Shown here: positions 31,496-41,711 of the stretch, in pieces
Numbering within the stretch: the first letter of the stretch is position 1
How the letters are laid out: every line of letters starts with the position of its first letter
Assembly (NCBI RefSeq): GCF_000577615.1
Contig: NZ_CBXX010000006.1
Coordinates: 186,001 to 250,000, forward strand
Length of the DNA: 64,000 bases
Reading direction: 5' to 3'
Source of the DNA: Herbaspirillum sp. RV1423
GTDB taxonomy: Bacteria; Pseudomonadota; Gammaproteobacteria; Burkholderiales; Burkholderiaceae_D
Made by a program: the position numbers and the translations under genes
The notes under the pieces: generated by a model
The model's database searches: none
Seen by the model: only the letters and a program-made list of their open reading frames with translations
What the model was told of the DNA's origin: nothing

Positions 31496-31582
31496 GGTTC
31501 TCCGATTCCGATAAGGCGGTAAATGGTGGCGATGGTTGCGGCCCGGCGCAAACGACGCTCGGGGCCGTCCGCGACGCTTTGA

Positions 31583-32056
31583 TTAATTGGTTTTTTCCAG
31601 CGAAGGCTGCCATGTGACCAGGCGCGAATAAACGGAAGCCTGGTCCATATCGGTGATCAGTTCGTTGCGGAAGGCATTGTCCGAAAACATTTCGGCGATC
31701 TCGGACAGGATCTCCAGATGCTGTTGCGTCACGTTATCGGGAATCAGCAAGAAAATCAGCAGCTTGACGGGCTCGCCGTCAGGCGACTCGAACGGGATCG
31801 GATCGGCCAGGCGCATGAACAGCGCCAACGGCGCCTTCAACCCCTTGATGCGGCCATGCGGAACGGCAACGCCATGACCGAGTCCTGTCGAACCGAGACG
31901 TTCGCGGGCAAACAAGTTTTCGGAAACGGTAGAGCGGGCGATGCCGCTATTGTTTTCAAAGGTAAGTCCGGCTTGCTCGAATGCTCGTTTTTTGCTGGAG
32001 ACTTCTAGATCCAGAATGACGTTCTCTGGGGACAGGATTTTTGCAAGATTTGTCAT
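31583..32056 (-). CDS. ptsN: PTS IIA-like nitrogen-regulatory protein PtsN
   Basis: 157 residues. This EIIA-Ntr protein accepts phosphate from NPr/HPr on the histidine in GHGVAVPHGRIKG (about residue 70) and regulates potassium, nitrogen and carbon responses by protein contact. N-terminal AKILSPENVILDLEVSSKKR and later ANPIPFESPDGEPVKLLIFL-like segments fit the family. It heads ptsN-hprK-rapZ. The rpoN and hpf genes usually found just upstream are absent; pagP lies there instead. Confidence 0.94.
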   Translation of the reverse strand: MTNLAKILSPENVILDLEVSSKKRAFEQAGLTFENNSGIARSTVSENLFARERLGSTGLGHGVAVPHGRIKGLKAPLALFMRLADPIPFESPDGEPVKLLIFLLIPDNVTQQHLEILSEIAEMFSDNAFRNELITDMDQASVYSRLVTWQPSLEKTN

Positions 32057-32243
32057 GACACAAAAGAAGGCGCTGGATAGGCTTTTGTGCAGGATTATAG
32101 GCTTCTTTATGAGTTACGCAATGAATTCCGTTGTTGCTAAAATGAAAATAATTCTGTTGCCGGAGGAAGCGGACAAGTCCCGGCGGCGAATACTGCTTTC
32201 CCTGCGTGGCAAGCCCGTTCTGGCGGAAAAGAGGTGATGAGAA

Positions 32244-32846
32244 TCACATCTCTATACGGCCGAAAACCAACAATACGTCGCCGTTGTTTTTGTTGGACGA
32301 CAGGCGCGGCACATAAGAGAACATGATCTTGGCTTTCTTGGTGCCGATCGACGCCAACGGCAGCGGCACGGGGAACGGGACGCCACCGAAATAATCCTGC
32401 CGGCTCATCAGCATCGCGGTGCCGCCGATGCCGACTTCCAGCGGTGTATGACCGATCGGGTATACCCACTCATAGGCATAGCCGGCCATGATTTGCGGAT
32501 GGCGGTGCGAATCCTTGATGACGAAGCCATACAGCGATTCGTCGTTGCCGCGCTCATTGCGCATGGTTTTGCCGTAACCGAGGCCCCAGGCGTGCTCGTT
32601 CAGCTCATCCAGCTTTTCCTTGGTGTAGGTGCCGCGGCCGTGGTGGGCCAGTCCCGACACGTAAATCGCGTCGTCGCCCTGGTCGACAATTTCGGATGCG
32701 TGGTTCTTGGCGGATTGCCACCAACTGGAATCGTCGCTCTGTTGCGCCATTGCCGGCAATGAGGCGCCGGCGATGGTCAGGATGAAAACACCCGCGAGCG
32801 CAGCGCGGCTCGGGACGGAAAGAAAGGAAGGAAATAATTGATTCAT
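32244..32846 (-). CDS. pagP: lipid A palmitoyltransferase PagP
   Basis: 200 residues from the ATG at 32846; the 80 extra in-frame residues upstream lack a ribosome site and precede a clear signal peptide (ALAGVFILTIAGASLPAMAQ). PagP is an eight-stranded outer-membrane barrel that transfers palmitate from phospholipid to lipid A. Conserved segments are SGLAHHGRGTYTKEKLDELN (catalytic histidine), ESLYGFVIKDSHRHPQIMAG (catalytic Asp-Ser pair) and VPFPVPLPLASIGTKKAKIM. It confers resistance to antimicrobial peptides in enteric bacteria and Bordetella. It is transcribed alone, with 187 bases to ptsN. Confidence 0.88.
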   Translation of the reverse strand: MNQLFPSFLSVPSRAALAGVFILTIAGASLPAMAQQSDDSSWWQSAKNHASEIVDQGDDAIYVSGLAHHGRGTYTKEKLDELNEHAWGLGYGKTMRNERGNDESLYGFVIKDSHRHPQIMAGYAYEWVYPIGHTPLEVGIGGTAMLMSRQDYFGGVPFPVPLPLASIGTKKAKIMFSYVPRLSSNKNNGDVLLVFGRIEM

Positions 32847-33247
32847 GTTTTTCTTGGCTGTTGACAGGTCGATTGCAATTGGCGCGGCATGCCGGAAGAA
32901 AGTTGACCAGACTACTTCCTCGCCATGAAAAAAGACGTGGTTATGCCCTTGTGAGGCACAGGATCTGCTGCAAGCAATACACGGTTGCTGAAGATATCCA
33001 GAAACAAGGTGTCCGGATGAAGCGGCGCGAACGCCATGCGAGTCAGGTGTCAACCCGGCAAGGCTTGGGCCTAACTGCTTAACCACGACTGTGACAAGAT
33101 CATGCCGTAAGAAGTTTTATGCGATGAAGGGAAATGGTTTCAAAATGTTGCGGAAACATGTTGCCTTGAATGGCATTTCCAGGAACCGCCTGAGCTGGGC
33201 GCCGGCCGGTGCCGTGTTAGGGTTTTGTAACAAATAATTTCGTTGTG
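32847..33247. other. intergenic region between queF and pagP, no gene seen
   Basis: About 400 bases. No ORF with a ribosome site or recognisable motif. A GC-rich near-palindrome (GGCGCCGGCCGGTGCC, 33202-33217 approximately) lies just after the queF stop but lacks a T-run. The pagP promoter must lie within this stretch; no PhoP-type box is evident to me. Confidence 0.5.
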
Positions 33248-34087
33248 CTATTGGCGGGCGTTGCGCAGGTTCGATGGAGGGCGTGCGGCAGAAAAATTGC
33301 TGCGCCATGGATTGATATCCAATCCGCCGCGGCGCGTGTAGCGCGCATAGACCGAGAGTCTCTGCGGTTGGCATTGGCGCAGCACGTCGACGAAGATGCG
33401 TTCCACGCATTGCTCGTGGAATTCGTTATGTTCGCGGAAGCCGATCAGATACTTCAGCAGCGCTTCCTGGTTGATCGGTGCACCGACATAGTGGATCTGC
33501 ACGCTGCCCCAGTCCGGCTGGCCGGTGACCGGACAGTTGGATTTGAGCAGATGAGACAGCAACGTTTCTTCCACCTCAGCTTCGTTGTGATTGGCCGACA
33601 GCAGCGACGGATCGGGGTGATGATCGACGACCTCGATATCCAGCCGGTCCAGCAGCAAGCCGGCGAGTTCGCCCATCTGCAGGCTGGAAAACGCACCCGG
33701 CTCGGTCAGTGTGATTTGCACGCCGGCGCCGGCGGCGGCCGACAAATCCTTTTGCAGCATGGCGATCAGCGTTTGCGGGCTGTCTAGACGGGTTTGGTTG
33801 AACGAGTTCAGGTAGAGCTTGAACGACTTCGATTCGATGATGTTGGCCGAATCGGCCGGGATCATGAATGTGGCGATCGCGATTTGCGGCTTGCCGCGCT
33901 GGTTCAGCCACGACACTTCATACGCGTTCCAGATGTCGACGCCGAAGAACGGCAGCGTGCCTTGCAGACCGAGTTCTTCACGCTTGGGCTGGCGCGGAAT
34001 CGGGAACAACTGCGCCGGATCGTAAGTGCCCGGATAGGCGGACGCTTTGCCCAGCGGCGAGGTGTCGGGTGAATTAACGTGCATCAT
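33248..34087 (-). CDS. queF: NADPH-dependent 7-cyano-7-deazaguanine reductase, bimodular type
   Basis: 279 residues. It reduces the nitrile preQ0 to the amine preQ1 in queuosine tRNA-modification synthesis. The long bimodular form keeps the [16 protein letters not shown] motif in the N-terminal half. The C-terminal half has the nucleophilic cysteine ([19 protein letters not shown]) and the glutamate in [15 protein letters not shown]. There are two adjacent ATG codons at 34087 and 34084; either is possible. It lies 44 bases after ilvA on the same strand, so it is probably co-transcribed. Confidence 0.95.
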   Translation of the reverse strand: MMHVNSPDTSPLGKASAYPGTYDPAQLFPIPRQPKREELGLQGTLPFFGVDIWNAYEVSWLNQRGKPQIAIATFMIPADSANIIESKSFKLYLNSFNQTRLDSPQTLIAMLQKDLSAAAGAGVQITLTEPGAFSSLQMGELAGLLLDRLDIEVVDHHPDPSLLSANHNEAEVEETLLSHLLKSNCPVTGQPDWGSVQIHYVGAPINQEALLKYLIGFREHNEFHEQCVERIFVDVLRQCQPQRLSVYARYTRRGGLDINPWRSNFSAARPPSNLRNARQ

Positions 34088-34131
34088 GGTCGTGCTCTCT
34101 GAATCGCTTCAATTTCTTTGCTGACGCTTGT

Positions 34132-35658
34132 TTAGCCGAGGAACAGTTTGTACAGCGGGTTCTTGCTCTCATCCCAATGGCGGTAGCCGAGATTGTCGAG
34201 GAAGGAGCGGAAAGTCTTCATCTCTTTCTTCGGCACTTGCAGGCCGACCAGAATGCGGCCGACGTCGCCGCCCTGATTGCGGTAGTGGAACAGGCTGATG
34301 TTCCAGTTGGGATTCATGTTGTCGAGGAAGCGCATCAACGCGCCCGGACGCTCCGGGAATTCGAAGCGGTATAACAATTCGTCCTGAGCGAGCGCGCTCT
34401 TGCCGCCGACCAGATGGCGGATGTGCACTTTGGCGAGTTCGTCGTGGGTCAGGTCGAGCGTGCTGAAGCCGTTCTTCTCGAAGCTCTTGGCAATCCTGGC
34501 CGGTTCGTCGATATTGCTGGTCTGGATGCCGACGAAGATGTGCGCGGATTTCTCGTCGCTGATGCGGTAGTTGAATTCGGTCACGTTGCGCGGACCGACG
34601 ACTTCGCAGAAGCGTTTGAAGCTGCCGCGTTCTTCAGGAATCGTGACGGCGAAAACGGCTTCGCGCGCTTCGCCGACGTCGGCCATTTCGGCGACGAAGC
34701 GCAAGCGGTCGAAGTTCATGTTGGCGCCGCAGGCGATGGTGATCAGCGATTCATTCCTGATCGGCTTCTTGCTGTCCTTGGCGCGCTCGATATAGGCTTT
34801 GGCGCCGGCCACCGACAGCGCGCCGGCTGGCTCGACGATGCTGCGCGTGTCCTGGAAGATGTCCTTGATCGCGGTGCAGACGGCGTCGGTGTCGACGATG
34901 ATGATGTCGTCGACCAGTTGTCTGGCGATGCGGAAGGTTTCCTCGCCGACCAGCTTGACGGCGGTGCCGTCGGAGAACAGGCCGACATCCTGCAAGGTGA
35001 TGCGGCGGCCGGCCTTGAGGCTGCGCGCCATGGCATCGGAGTCTGCGGTCTGCACGCCGATGATCTTGATGTCGGGGCGCACCGCCTTGACGTAAGCGGC
35101 CACGCCCGAGATCAGGCCGCCGCCGCCGATGGCGACGAAGATGGCGTGGATGGGATCGGGATGCTGGCGCAGGATTTCCATACCAATCGTGCCCTGGCCG
35201 GCGATGACGTAAGGATCGTCGAACGGATGGACGAAGGTCAGTTTGAGTTTCTTTTCCAGCGTCAGCGCGTGGTTGTAGGCGTCGGTGAACGAATCGCCGA
35301 ACAGCACGACTTCGCCGCCGCGGGCCTTGACGGCTTCGATTTTCACTGTCGGCGTGGTGGTCGGCATCACGATCACCGCGCGGCAGCCGAGCTTGGCGGC
35401 AGACAGGGCGACGCCTTGCGCATGGTTGCCGGCGGAAGCGCAGATCACGCCGCGCTTCAATTGCGCAGGCGTGAGATGGGCCATCTTGTTGTAGGCGCCG
35501 CGCAGCTTGAAGCTGAACACGCTTTGCATATCCTCGCGCTTGAAATAAATGCGATTTTCCATCCGTTGCGACAACGTGTTGGCAATTTCCAGCGGCGTTT
35601 CCTGGGCAACGTCGTAGACACGGGCAGTGAGGATTTTTTGCAGATAATCGGTGGTCAT
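34132..35658 (-). CDS. ilvA: threonine ammonia-lyase, biosynthetic
   Basis: 508 residues. A PLP enzyme converting threonine to 2-oxobutanoate, the first step to isoleucine. The PLP lysine lies in MQSVFSFKLRGAYNKMAHL (about residue 51). The phosphate loop is IFVAIGGGGLISGVAAYVKA. The long form has two C-terminal ACT-like regulatory repeats (FAVTIPEERGSFKRFCEVVG and YRFEFPERPGALMRFLDNMN), which give isoleucine feedback inhibition in known enzymes. Confidence 0.95.
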   Translation of the reverse strand: MTTDYLQKILTARVYDVAQETPLEIANTLSQRMENRIYFKREDMQSVFSFKLRGAYNKMAHLTPAQLKRGVICASAGNHAQGVALSAAKLGCRAVIVMPTTTPTVKIEAVKARGGEVVLFGDSFTDAYNHALTLEKKLKLTFVHPFDDPYVIAGQGTIGMEILRQHPDPIHAIFVAIGGGGLISGVAAYVKAVRPDIKIIGVQTADSDAMARSLKAGRRITLQDVGLFSDGTAVKLVGEETFRIARQLVDDIIIVDTDAVCTAIKDIFQDTRSIVEPAGALSVAGAKAYIERAKDSKKPIRNESLITIACGANMNFDRLRFVAEMADVGEAREAVFAVTIPEERGSFKRFCEVVGPRNVTEFNYRISDEKSAHIFVGIQTSNIDEPARIAKSFEKNGFSTLDLTHDELAKVHIRHLVGGKSALAQDELLYRFEFPERPGALMRFLDNMNPNWNISLFHYRNQGGDVGRILVGLQVPKKEMKTFRSFLDNLGYRHWDESKNPLYKLFLG

Positions 35659-35912
35659 GGTCGGCTAAATGGCACAAATGGCACAGTTTGCGCAGTGCGG
35701 GACTGCGATCTTTGCGCCGTCTTGCCGTTCAAAACGAAGGCAAGACAGGGGCGCGGCGAACTGATCATTATAATGGAGGCCGCCGAAAGGCTTATATCCG
35801 TGCGCGGATACCGCCTGTGAGAGACTCCGGAATCGTTGAAAAATCGTCTCTTGCTGCTGTCCGGGGTCAACTCTTCTCCGACTCTCCTTAATCTTCCCTG
35901 TGCCTATCTTGC
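35659..35912. other. divergent promoter region ilvA / yqaA
   Basis: 254 bases with no ORF of note. A consensus TATAAT at 35769-35774 is readable on both strands because it sits in ATTATAAT, but no good -35 box is correctly spaced on either strand. Confidence 0.35.
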
Positions 35913-36404
35913 ATGATTGAATCCGCCGTTTTGTGGTTATTGAATGTCCTTGCCGTGCCGACGGTGGGACTGACTTCCGTCTTCGTCATCAGTTTTGTTT
36001 CGGCAACCCTCCTGCCATTGGGATCGGAGCCTGCGGTATTCGCGGTGATCAAGGCCAATCCGGAGATGTTCTGGCCGGTGATCCTGGTGGCCACGGTCGG
36101 TAATACGCTGGGTGGAGTGGTCGACTATTGGATGGGATACGGCGCCAAGCAGACGTTTGCGAAGGAGCGCCGCAGCCGCTGGTTCCACTGGCTGGAGCGA
36201 TTCGGCGCCAAGACCATGCTGCTGTCCTGGTTGCCGGGCGTGGGCGATCCGATCTGTACGCTGGCGGGCTGGCTCAGGCTGCCGTTCTGGCCGTCGGTGT
36301 TCTACATGGCGATCGGCAAGTTCCTGCGCTACATCTTCATGACCTGGATGCTGCTGAACGTGCCGGACGGTTTCTGGCGCAGCGTCGCCCACTGGCTAGC
36401 CTAG
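35913..36404 (+). CDS. yqaA: YqaA-family membrane protein (DedA/SNARE-associated superfamily)
   Basis: 163 residues with four or five membrane segments (for example LLNVLAVPTVGLTSVFVISF and FWPVILVATVGNTLGGVVDY). The central ERFGAKTMLLSWLPGVGDPI followed by CTLAGWLRLPFWPSVFYMAI is typical of YqaA, a short relative of DedA. DedA proteins act in lipid-carrier recycling and membrane homeostasis; the YqaA role is not known. Its last nine bases overlap the end of the convergent ZIP transporter gene. Confidence 0.85.
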   Translation: MIESAVLWLLNVLAVPTVGLTSVFVISFVSATLLPLGSEPAVFAVIKANPEMFWPVILVATVGNTLGGVVDYWMGYGAKQTFAKERRSRWFHWLERFGAKTMLLSWLPGVGDPICTLAGWLRLPFWPSVFYMAIGKFLRYIFMTWMLLNVPDGFWRSVAHWLA

Positions 36405-37328
36405 CAAGGTGTCGAGTAGCATCATCGTCACGAAACCGGCCAGCAGGCCTAGCGTGGCTTGCGTTTCATGTCCCTGGCGATGCGACTCCGGAATCACTTC
36501 GTGGCTGATCACGAACAGCATGGCGCCGCCGGCTCCGGCCAGCGCCCACGGCAGCGCGGTCGCTGAAACGCCGGTTGCCAGCGCGCCCAGCATGCCGCCG
36601 ACAGGTTCCACCAAGCCAGACAGAATCCCGGCCCCGGACGATTTGAGCGGGGAATATCCCAGCGTGCGCAAGGCCAGCGCGACGACCAGGCCTTCGGGAA
36701 TGTCCTGGATGCCGATGCCGGTCGTCAGGGCAATCGCTTTACCCATCTCGTCGCCGCCAAAACCCACGCCGATGGCCAGACCTTCCGGGAAATTGTGGAT
36801 CGTCACCGCCATCACGAACATCCAGATGCGGCTGGTGCGCGTAGTCTCGATCGATGGGTTGGGCGCGATGAAATGCTGATGCGGCACCAAGTGGTTGATC
36901 GCCAGCACGAACAGGCTGCCCAGCATGATGCCGGTGGCGGTCAGCAATACCGCGCCGGTCTTGGCGTAGCCGAGCGCCTGGGCCTGATTCATGGCCGGAA
37001 TGATCAGCGAAAACACGCTGGCCGCCAGCATGATGCCGCCGCCGTAGCCAAGCAGCATGTCTTGTGTGCGCTCCGAAATGCGCCGCGTGAACAGCACGCC
37101 AAGGGCGCCGAGCGCGGTCAGCCCCGCTGCGGCGGAAGAGCCAAGCAGTGCCAGCCTGACCTCGGGATGGCTGAGAAAAAAGGCATGCAAGCCTTCATAG
37201 GATTTGACCAGAATGAAGACTGCTCCGATCGTCAGCATGGCGATCTGGCGCAGGTGGAGCCGGAAGCCGGAACGGGTGGCAGGTGTCGGCTCGACAGGAA
37301 GTTGTTCGCGCAATTGGGCTTGTATCAT
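36396..37328 (-). CDS. ZIP-family divalent metal transporter
   Basis: 310 residues from the ATG at 37328, eight bases after AAGGA; the ATG at 37337 overlaps that site. About eight membrane helices are present. The ZIP signature helices carry HNFPEGLAIGVGFGGDEMGK and IQDIPEGLVVALALRTLGYS, which form the metal path. A histidine-containing loop (NHLVPHQHFIAP) precedes them. GufA/ZupT-like members import zinc and other divalent ions. A 25-codon ORF with a good ribosome site lies 40 bases upstream. Confidence 0.9.
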   Translation of the reverse strand: MIQAQLREQLPVEPTPATRSGFRLHLRQIAMLTIGAVFILVKSYEGLHAFFLSHPEVRLALLGSSAAAGLTALGALGVLFTRRISERTQDMLLGYGGGIMLAASVFSLIIPAMNQAQALGYAKTGAVLLTATGIMLGSLFVLAINHLVPHQHFIAPNPSIETTRTSRIWMFVMAVTIHNFPEGLAIGVGFGGDEMGKAIALTTGIGIQDIPEGLVVALALRTLGYSPLKSSGAGILSGLVEPVGGMLGALATGVSATALPWALAGAGGAMLFVISHEVIPESHRQGHETQATLGLLAGFVTMMLLDTLLG

Positions 37329-37368
37329 GGCAGTCATCCTTGTTGTGGATTGGCGGATGGCTGTCCTG

Positions 37369-37446
37369 TTAAGCCTTGCACTCGGCGTATTCGGCGAGGG
37401 TGATGGCTAGATTTTCCAGAAATTCGGTGATCAGTAATTGCAACAT
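37369..37446 (-). CDS. possible 25-residue leader or small protein before the ZIP gene
   Basis: ATG at 37446, seven bases after a GGAGA ribosome site (CTGGAGAATGCT), stop at 37371-37369. The peptide begins MLQLLITEFLENLAITLAEY, an amphipathic, leucine-rich acidic helix, and ends in ECKA. No family is recognised. The stop is 40 bases before the ZIP start. It could be a leader peptide for translational control or a free small protein. The evidence is the ribosome site and the position only. Confidence 0.4.
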   Translation of the reverse strand: MLQLLITEFLENLAITLAEYAECKA

Positions 37447-37500
37447 AGCATTCTCCAGGGGCTGAGGGAAGGTCTTGACGACTGAATAATAAATTTAAAT

Positions 37501-37522
37501 AATCGATTTTTAAAAATTGATT
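37501..37522. promoter_or_regulatory. 22-bp AT-rich near-perfect palindrome, candidate operator
   Basis: AATCGATTTTT (37501-37511) is mirrored by AAAAATTGATT (37512-37522) with one mismatch. It lies 55 bases upstream of the small ORF and ZIP gene, within a strongly AT-rich stretch (about 37480-37620) that probably contains promoters for both directions. It does not match the Zur or Fur consensus I know. Confidence 0.45.
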
Positions 37523-37698
37523 GTATTTATTGATTTGATAGATGAGCTTGTGTTGCAATACGGAAATTGCTCTAATTTCAATGAATTGCTACAAATAAGA
37601 AGCATTTCTTATTGTTCTGCCAAAAGTAAGGGCATTGCCTCGCGCGTTGCGGCAATAAGATAAAATGCACATCCGGCAGCAGATTTTTTTCAAAATTA

Positions 37699-40600
37699 AT
37701 GAACGCCCCCGCAAAAATCCAGGCTTTGCTCACTGATGCGCCGCAAGGCGCCAGCCCCACGCGCTTGCGTGAAATTCCTTATAACTACACCTCGTTCTCC
37801 GATCGCGAAATCGTGATCCGCCTGTTGGGCGAAGACGCCTGGGGCGTGCTTGACGAGTTGCGCAGCAAGCGCCAGACCGGCCGATCCGCACGCATGTTGT
37901 ATGAAGTGCTGGGCGATATCTGGGTGGTGCGCCGCAATCCGTATCTGCAGGACGACATGCTGGACAATCCCAAGCGTCGTGCCGCATTGATTGAAGCCTT
38001 GCATCACCGGCTGGCCGAAGTGGACAAGCGTCGCGTCGACGTCCATCAAGCTGAAGTCGCTGACGGCGATACAGCCGACGCCGCGCGTCGCAGCGCCAAT
38101 GTGGAAGTGTTATTGAAGGCGGCACGCAAGGCGATTGCCGATTTTGGCGAGGAATTCAAGCAAACCTACGACCTGCGCAAGCGCGCCAACAAGGTGCTCG
38201 GCCGCTACACCGCCAAGGACAACATCAAGTTCGACGGCTTGTCGCGTGTCTCGCACGTGACCGACGCCACCGACTGGCGTGTCGAGTATCCGTTCGTCGT
38301 GCTCACGCCCGACAGCGAAGACGAAATGGCCGGCCTGGTCAAGGCCTGCATAGAACTCGGCCTGACCATCATCCCGCGCGGCGGCGGTACAGGCTACACC
38401 GGCGGTGCGATTCCGCTGACGCCGATGTCGGCTGTCATCAATACCGAAAAACTGGAGCAACTGGGCGCCGTCGAAATGGCCGTGCTGCCCGGCCTCGATA
38501 CGCCATACGCGACGATTTATTCCGGCGCGGGCGTGGTGACCAAGCGTGTGTCCGATGCGGCCGAAAAAGCCGGTTTTGTGTTCGCGGTCGATCCGACCTC
38601 GGCCGAAGCATCCTGCATCGGCGGCAACGTCGCCATGAACGCCGGCGGCAAGAAGGCCGTGTTGTGGGGCACCGCGCTCGACAATCTTGCGAGCTGGCGC
38701 ATGGTCGATCCGCAAGGCGACTGGCTTGAAGTCACGCGTCTCGACCACAACCTGGGCAAGATCCATGACGTCGAACTGGCGCGTTTCAGGCTTGAGTGGT
38801 CGCACCCCGGCGAAAAGGGCCAGAAGATGGAAGTCTTCAGGACCGAAATCCTCGAAATCGCCGGCCGCAAATTCCGCAAGGAAGGCCTGGGCAAGGACGT
38901 CACCGACAAATTCCTGGCGGGTTTGCCCGGCATCCAGAAGGAGGGTTGCGACGGCCTGATCACCTCGGCGCGCTGGATCCTGCACAAGATGCCGAAGCAG
39001 ACGCGCACCGTCTGTCTCGAATTCTTCGGCCAGGCGCGCGATGCGATTCCGTCGATTGTCGAAATCAAGAATTATCTCGACGCCGAAACCAAAAAGGGCG
39101 GCGCCATCTTGGCCGGCCTGGAGCATCTGGACGAGCGCTACCTGCGTGCGGTCGGCTACTCTACCAAGTCCAAGCGCGGCGTGCTGCCGAAGATGGTGCT
39201 GATCGGCGACATCGTCGGCGATGATGAGAACGCCGTGGCGCAAGCTGCGTCCGAAGTCATCCGCATGGCCAACAATCGCGTCGGCGAAGGTTTCGTCGCG
39301 ATCAGCCCGGAAGCGCGCAAGAAATTCTGGCTCGACCGTTCTCGCACGGCGGCGATCGCCAAGCATACCAATGCCTTCAAGATCAATGAAGACGTGGTGA
39401 TCCCGCTCAATCGCATGGGTGAATACACCGACGGCATCGAGCGCATCAACATCGAACTGTCGATCAAGAACAAGCTGCAATTCCTCGGCGAACTGGATGC
39501 TTTCTTTGCCAAGGGCAACCTGCCGCTGGGCAAGAGCGACGATGCCGAAGGCGAGGACATCCCTGCCGCCGAAATGCTGGAAGACCGCGTGCATCAGGCG
39601 GAAATGCTGATCGCGCAGACGCAGGCGCGCTGGACTTATTTGCTGGCCAATCTGGACAAGCCCTTGGGCGCGGCCAAGGGCGAGTTGGCCGCGCTGGGCC
39701 TGGACCGGCTATTGCCGGTATTCGACCAGCGGCTGATCGAGCAACCGGACGCGAGCGTTTTCCATGTCGTGCAGGATCGCACCGTGCGCGTGTCGTGGAA
39801 ACAGGAAATTCGCGCGCAATTGCGTCAGATTTTCAATGGCGGCGCCTTCAAGCTGATCCTCGACGAATGCAACGCGATCCACAAGCGCGTGCTGCGCGGC
39901 CGGGTATTCGTCGCGTTGCACATGCACGCCGGCGACGGCAATGTGCACACCAATTTGCCGGTCAATTCCGATCACTACGAAATGCTGCAGGACGCCCATC
40001 AGGCGGTGGCGCGCATCATGACGCTGGCGCGTTCGCTGGACGGCGTGATTTCCGGCGAGCACGGCATCGGCATCACCAAGCTGGAATTCCTGACCGAAGA
40101 CGAGATCGGCGAATTCCGCGAGTACAAGAAGCGCGTCGATCCGGACGGCCGTTTCAACAAGGGAAAACTGCTCAACCTGCCCGGCATGGAAGCCGACCTG
40201 AGCAATGCCTACACGCCGTCCTTCGGCCTGATGGGCCATGAGTCGCTGATCATGCAGCAAAGCGACATCGGCGCCATCGCCAACAGCGTCAAGGACTGCC
40301 TGCGCTGCGGCAAGTGCAAACCGGTGTGCGCGACCCATGTGCCGCGCGCGAACCTGCTGTACTCGCCGCGCAACAAGATCCTGGCGACCTCGCTGCTGGT
40401 CGAAGCCTTCCTGTATGAAGAGCAGACCCGCCGCGGCGTCTCGATCAAGCATTGGGAAGAGTTCGAAGACGTGGCCGACCATTGCACCGTCTGCCACAAG
40501 TGCGTGACGCCTTGCCCGGTCGACATCGACTTCGGCGACGTGTCGATGAACATGCGCAACCTGTTGCGCAAGATGGGCAAGAAGTCCTTCAATCCCGGCA

Positions 40601-41709
40601 CCTCGGCGGCGATGTTCTTCCTCAACGCCACCGATCCGGCCACCATCAACGCCACGCGCAAGGTGATGACCGATTGGGGTTTCAAGGCGCAGCGTCTGGG
40701 CAACGACATCCTGAAGAAGTTTGCCAAGAAGCAGACGCAAAGACCTGCGGCCACGGTCGGCAAGGCGCCGATCAAGGAGCAGGTGATCCACTTCATCAAC
40801 AAGAAGATGCCCGGCAACCTGCCCAAGAAGACGGCGCGCGCCTTGCTTGATATCGAAGACGACAAGATCGTGCCGATCATCCGCGATCCGAAGACGACCA
40901 CCGCCGATACCGAAGCGGTGTTCTACTTCCCCGGTTGCGGTTCGGAGCGCCTGTTCTCGCAAGTCGGCCTGGCCACGCAAGCGATGTTGTGGAACGTCGG
41001 CGTACAGACCGTATTGCCGCCAGGTTATCTGTGCTGCGGTTATCCGCAGCGCGGCAGCGGCGATTATGACAAGGCCGAGAAGATCATCACCGACAACCGC
41101 GTGCTGTTCCACCGCATGGCGAACACGCTGAACTACCTCGATATCAAGACCGTCGTGGTGTCCTGCGGCACCTGCTACGATCAGTTGCAGGGGTATGAGT
41201 TCGAAAAGATATTTCCGGGTTGCCGCATCATCGACATCCACGAATATCTGCTGGAGAAGGGCGTGCGTCTGGAAGGAGTGACCGGCACCCGTTACATGTA
41301 CCACGATCCTTGCCACAGCCCGATGAAACTGCAGGATCCGCTGAAGACCGTCAATTCGCTGATCACCACCGTCGACGCGCAAAAGATCGAAAAGAACGAT
41401 CGCTGCTGCGGCGAATCGGGCACCTTCGGCGTCTCCCGTCCGGACGTCTCGACCCAGGTGCGTTTCCGCAAGGAAGAAGAGATGCGCAAGGGCGCCGACA
41501 AGGTGCGCGCGGACGGTTTCACCGGCGACGTCAAGATCCTGACTTCGTGCCCGTCTTGCTTCCAGGGTTTGTCGCGTTACAACGAAGATTCCGGCACCAC
41601 CGCCGACTACATCGTGGTCGAAATGGCCAGGCATCTGCTCGGCGAAAACTGGTTGCCTGACTATGTTGCGCGCGCCAACAACGGCGGCATCGAACGCGTG
41701 CTGGTGTAA
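37699..41709 (+). CDS. large FAD-linked / Fe-S oxidoreductase (DUF3683, D-lactate dehydrogenase-like)
   Basis: 1336 residues. Modules in order: DUF3683 N-terminus (about 10-130: [40 protein letters not shown]); FAD-binding type 4 domain (about 190-400: [40 protein letters not shown]); FAD-oxidase C-terminal domain (to about 830: [34 protein letters not shown]); two 4Fe-4S motifs ([28 protein letters not shown]); and two CCG repeats ([25 protein letters not shown]). It fuses what GlcD/GlcF or LldE-type complexes split between subunits. The substrate is probably a 2-hydroxy acid such as D-lactate, but is not provable here. The HIT gene follows after two bases. Confidence 0.88.
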   Translation: MNAPAKIQALLTDAPQGASPTRLREIPYNYTSFSDREIVIRLLGEDAWGVLDELRSKRQTGRSARMLYEVLGDIWVVRRNPYLQDDMLDNPKRRAALIEALHHRLAEVDKRRVDVHQAEVADGDTADAARRSANVEVLLKAARKAIADFGEEFKQTYDLRKRANKVLGRYTAKDNIKFDGLSRVSHVTDATDWRVEYPFVVLTPDSEDEMAGLVKACIELGLTIIPRGGGTGYTGGAIPLTPMSAVINTEKLEQLGAVEMAVLPGLDTPYATIYSGAGVVTKRVSDAAEKAGFVFAVDPTSAEASCIGGNVAMNAGGKKAVLWGTALDNLASWRMVDPQGDWLEVTRLDHNLGKIHDVELARFRLEWSHPGEKGQKMEVFRTEILEIAGRKFRKEGLGKDVTDKFLAGLPGIQKEGCDGLITSARWILHKMPKQTRTVCLEFFGQARDAIPSIVEIKNYLDAETKKGGAILAGLEHLDERYLRAVGYSTKSKRGVLPKMVLIGDIVGDDENAVAQAASEVIRMANNRVGEGFVAISPEARKKFWLDRSRTAAIAKHTNAFKINEDVVIPLNRMGEYTDGIERINIELSIKNKLQFLGELDAFFAKGNLPLGKSDDAEGEDIPAAEMLEDRVHQAEMLIAQTQARWTYLLANLDKPLGAAKGELAALGLDRLLPVFDQRLIEQPDASVFHVVQDRTVRVSWKQEIRAQLRQIFNGGAFKLILDECNAIHKRVLRGRVFVALHMHAGDGNVHTNLPVNSDHYEMLQDAHQAVARIMTLARSLDGVISGEHGIGITKLEFLTEDEIGEFREYKKRVDPDGRFNKGKLLNLPGMEADLSNAYTPSFGLMGHESLIMQQSDIGAIANSVKDCLRCGKCKPVCATHVPRANLLYSPRNKILATSLLVEAFLYEEQTRRGVSIKHWEEFEDVADHCTVCHKCVTPCPVDIDFGDVSMNMRNLLRKMGKKSFNPGTSAAMFFLNATDPATINATRKVMTDWGFKAQRLGNDILKKFAKKQTQRPAATVGKAPIKEQVIHFINKKMPGNLPKKTARALLDIEDDKIVPIIRDPKTTTADTEAVFYFPGCGSERLFSQVGLATQAMLWNVGVQTVLPPGYLCCGYPQRGSGDYDKAEKIITDNRVLFHRMANTLNYLDIKTVVVSCGTCYDQLQGYEFEKIFPGCRIIDIHEYLLEKGVRLEGVTGTRYMYHDPCHSPMKLQDPLKTVNSLITTVDAQKIEKNDRCCGESGTFGVSRPDVSTQVRFRKEEEMRKGADKVRADGFTGDVKILTSCPSCFQGLSRYNEDSGTTADYIVVEMARHLLGENWLPDYVARANNGGIERVLV

Positions 41710-41711
41710 GC

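Noticed and set aside
39709-41634. 641-codon minus-strand ORF opposite the large oxidoreductase
   Set aside because: Antisense shadow of a gene with intact Fe-S and CCG motifs.
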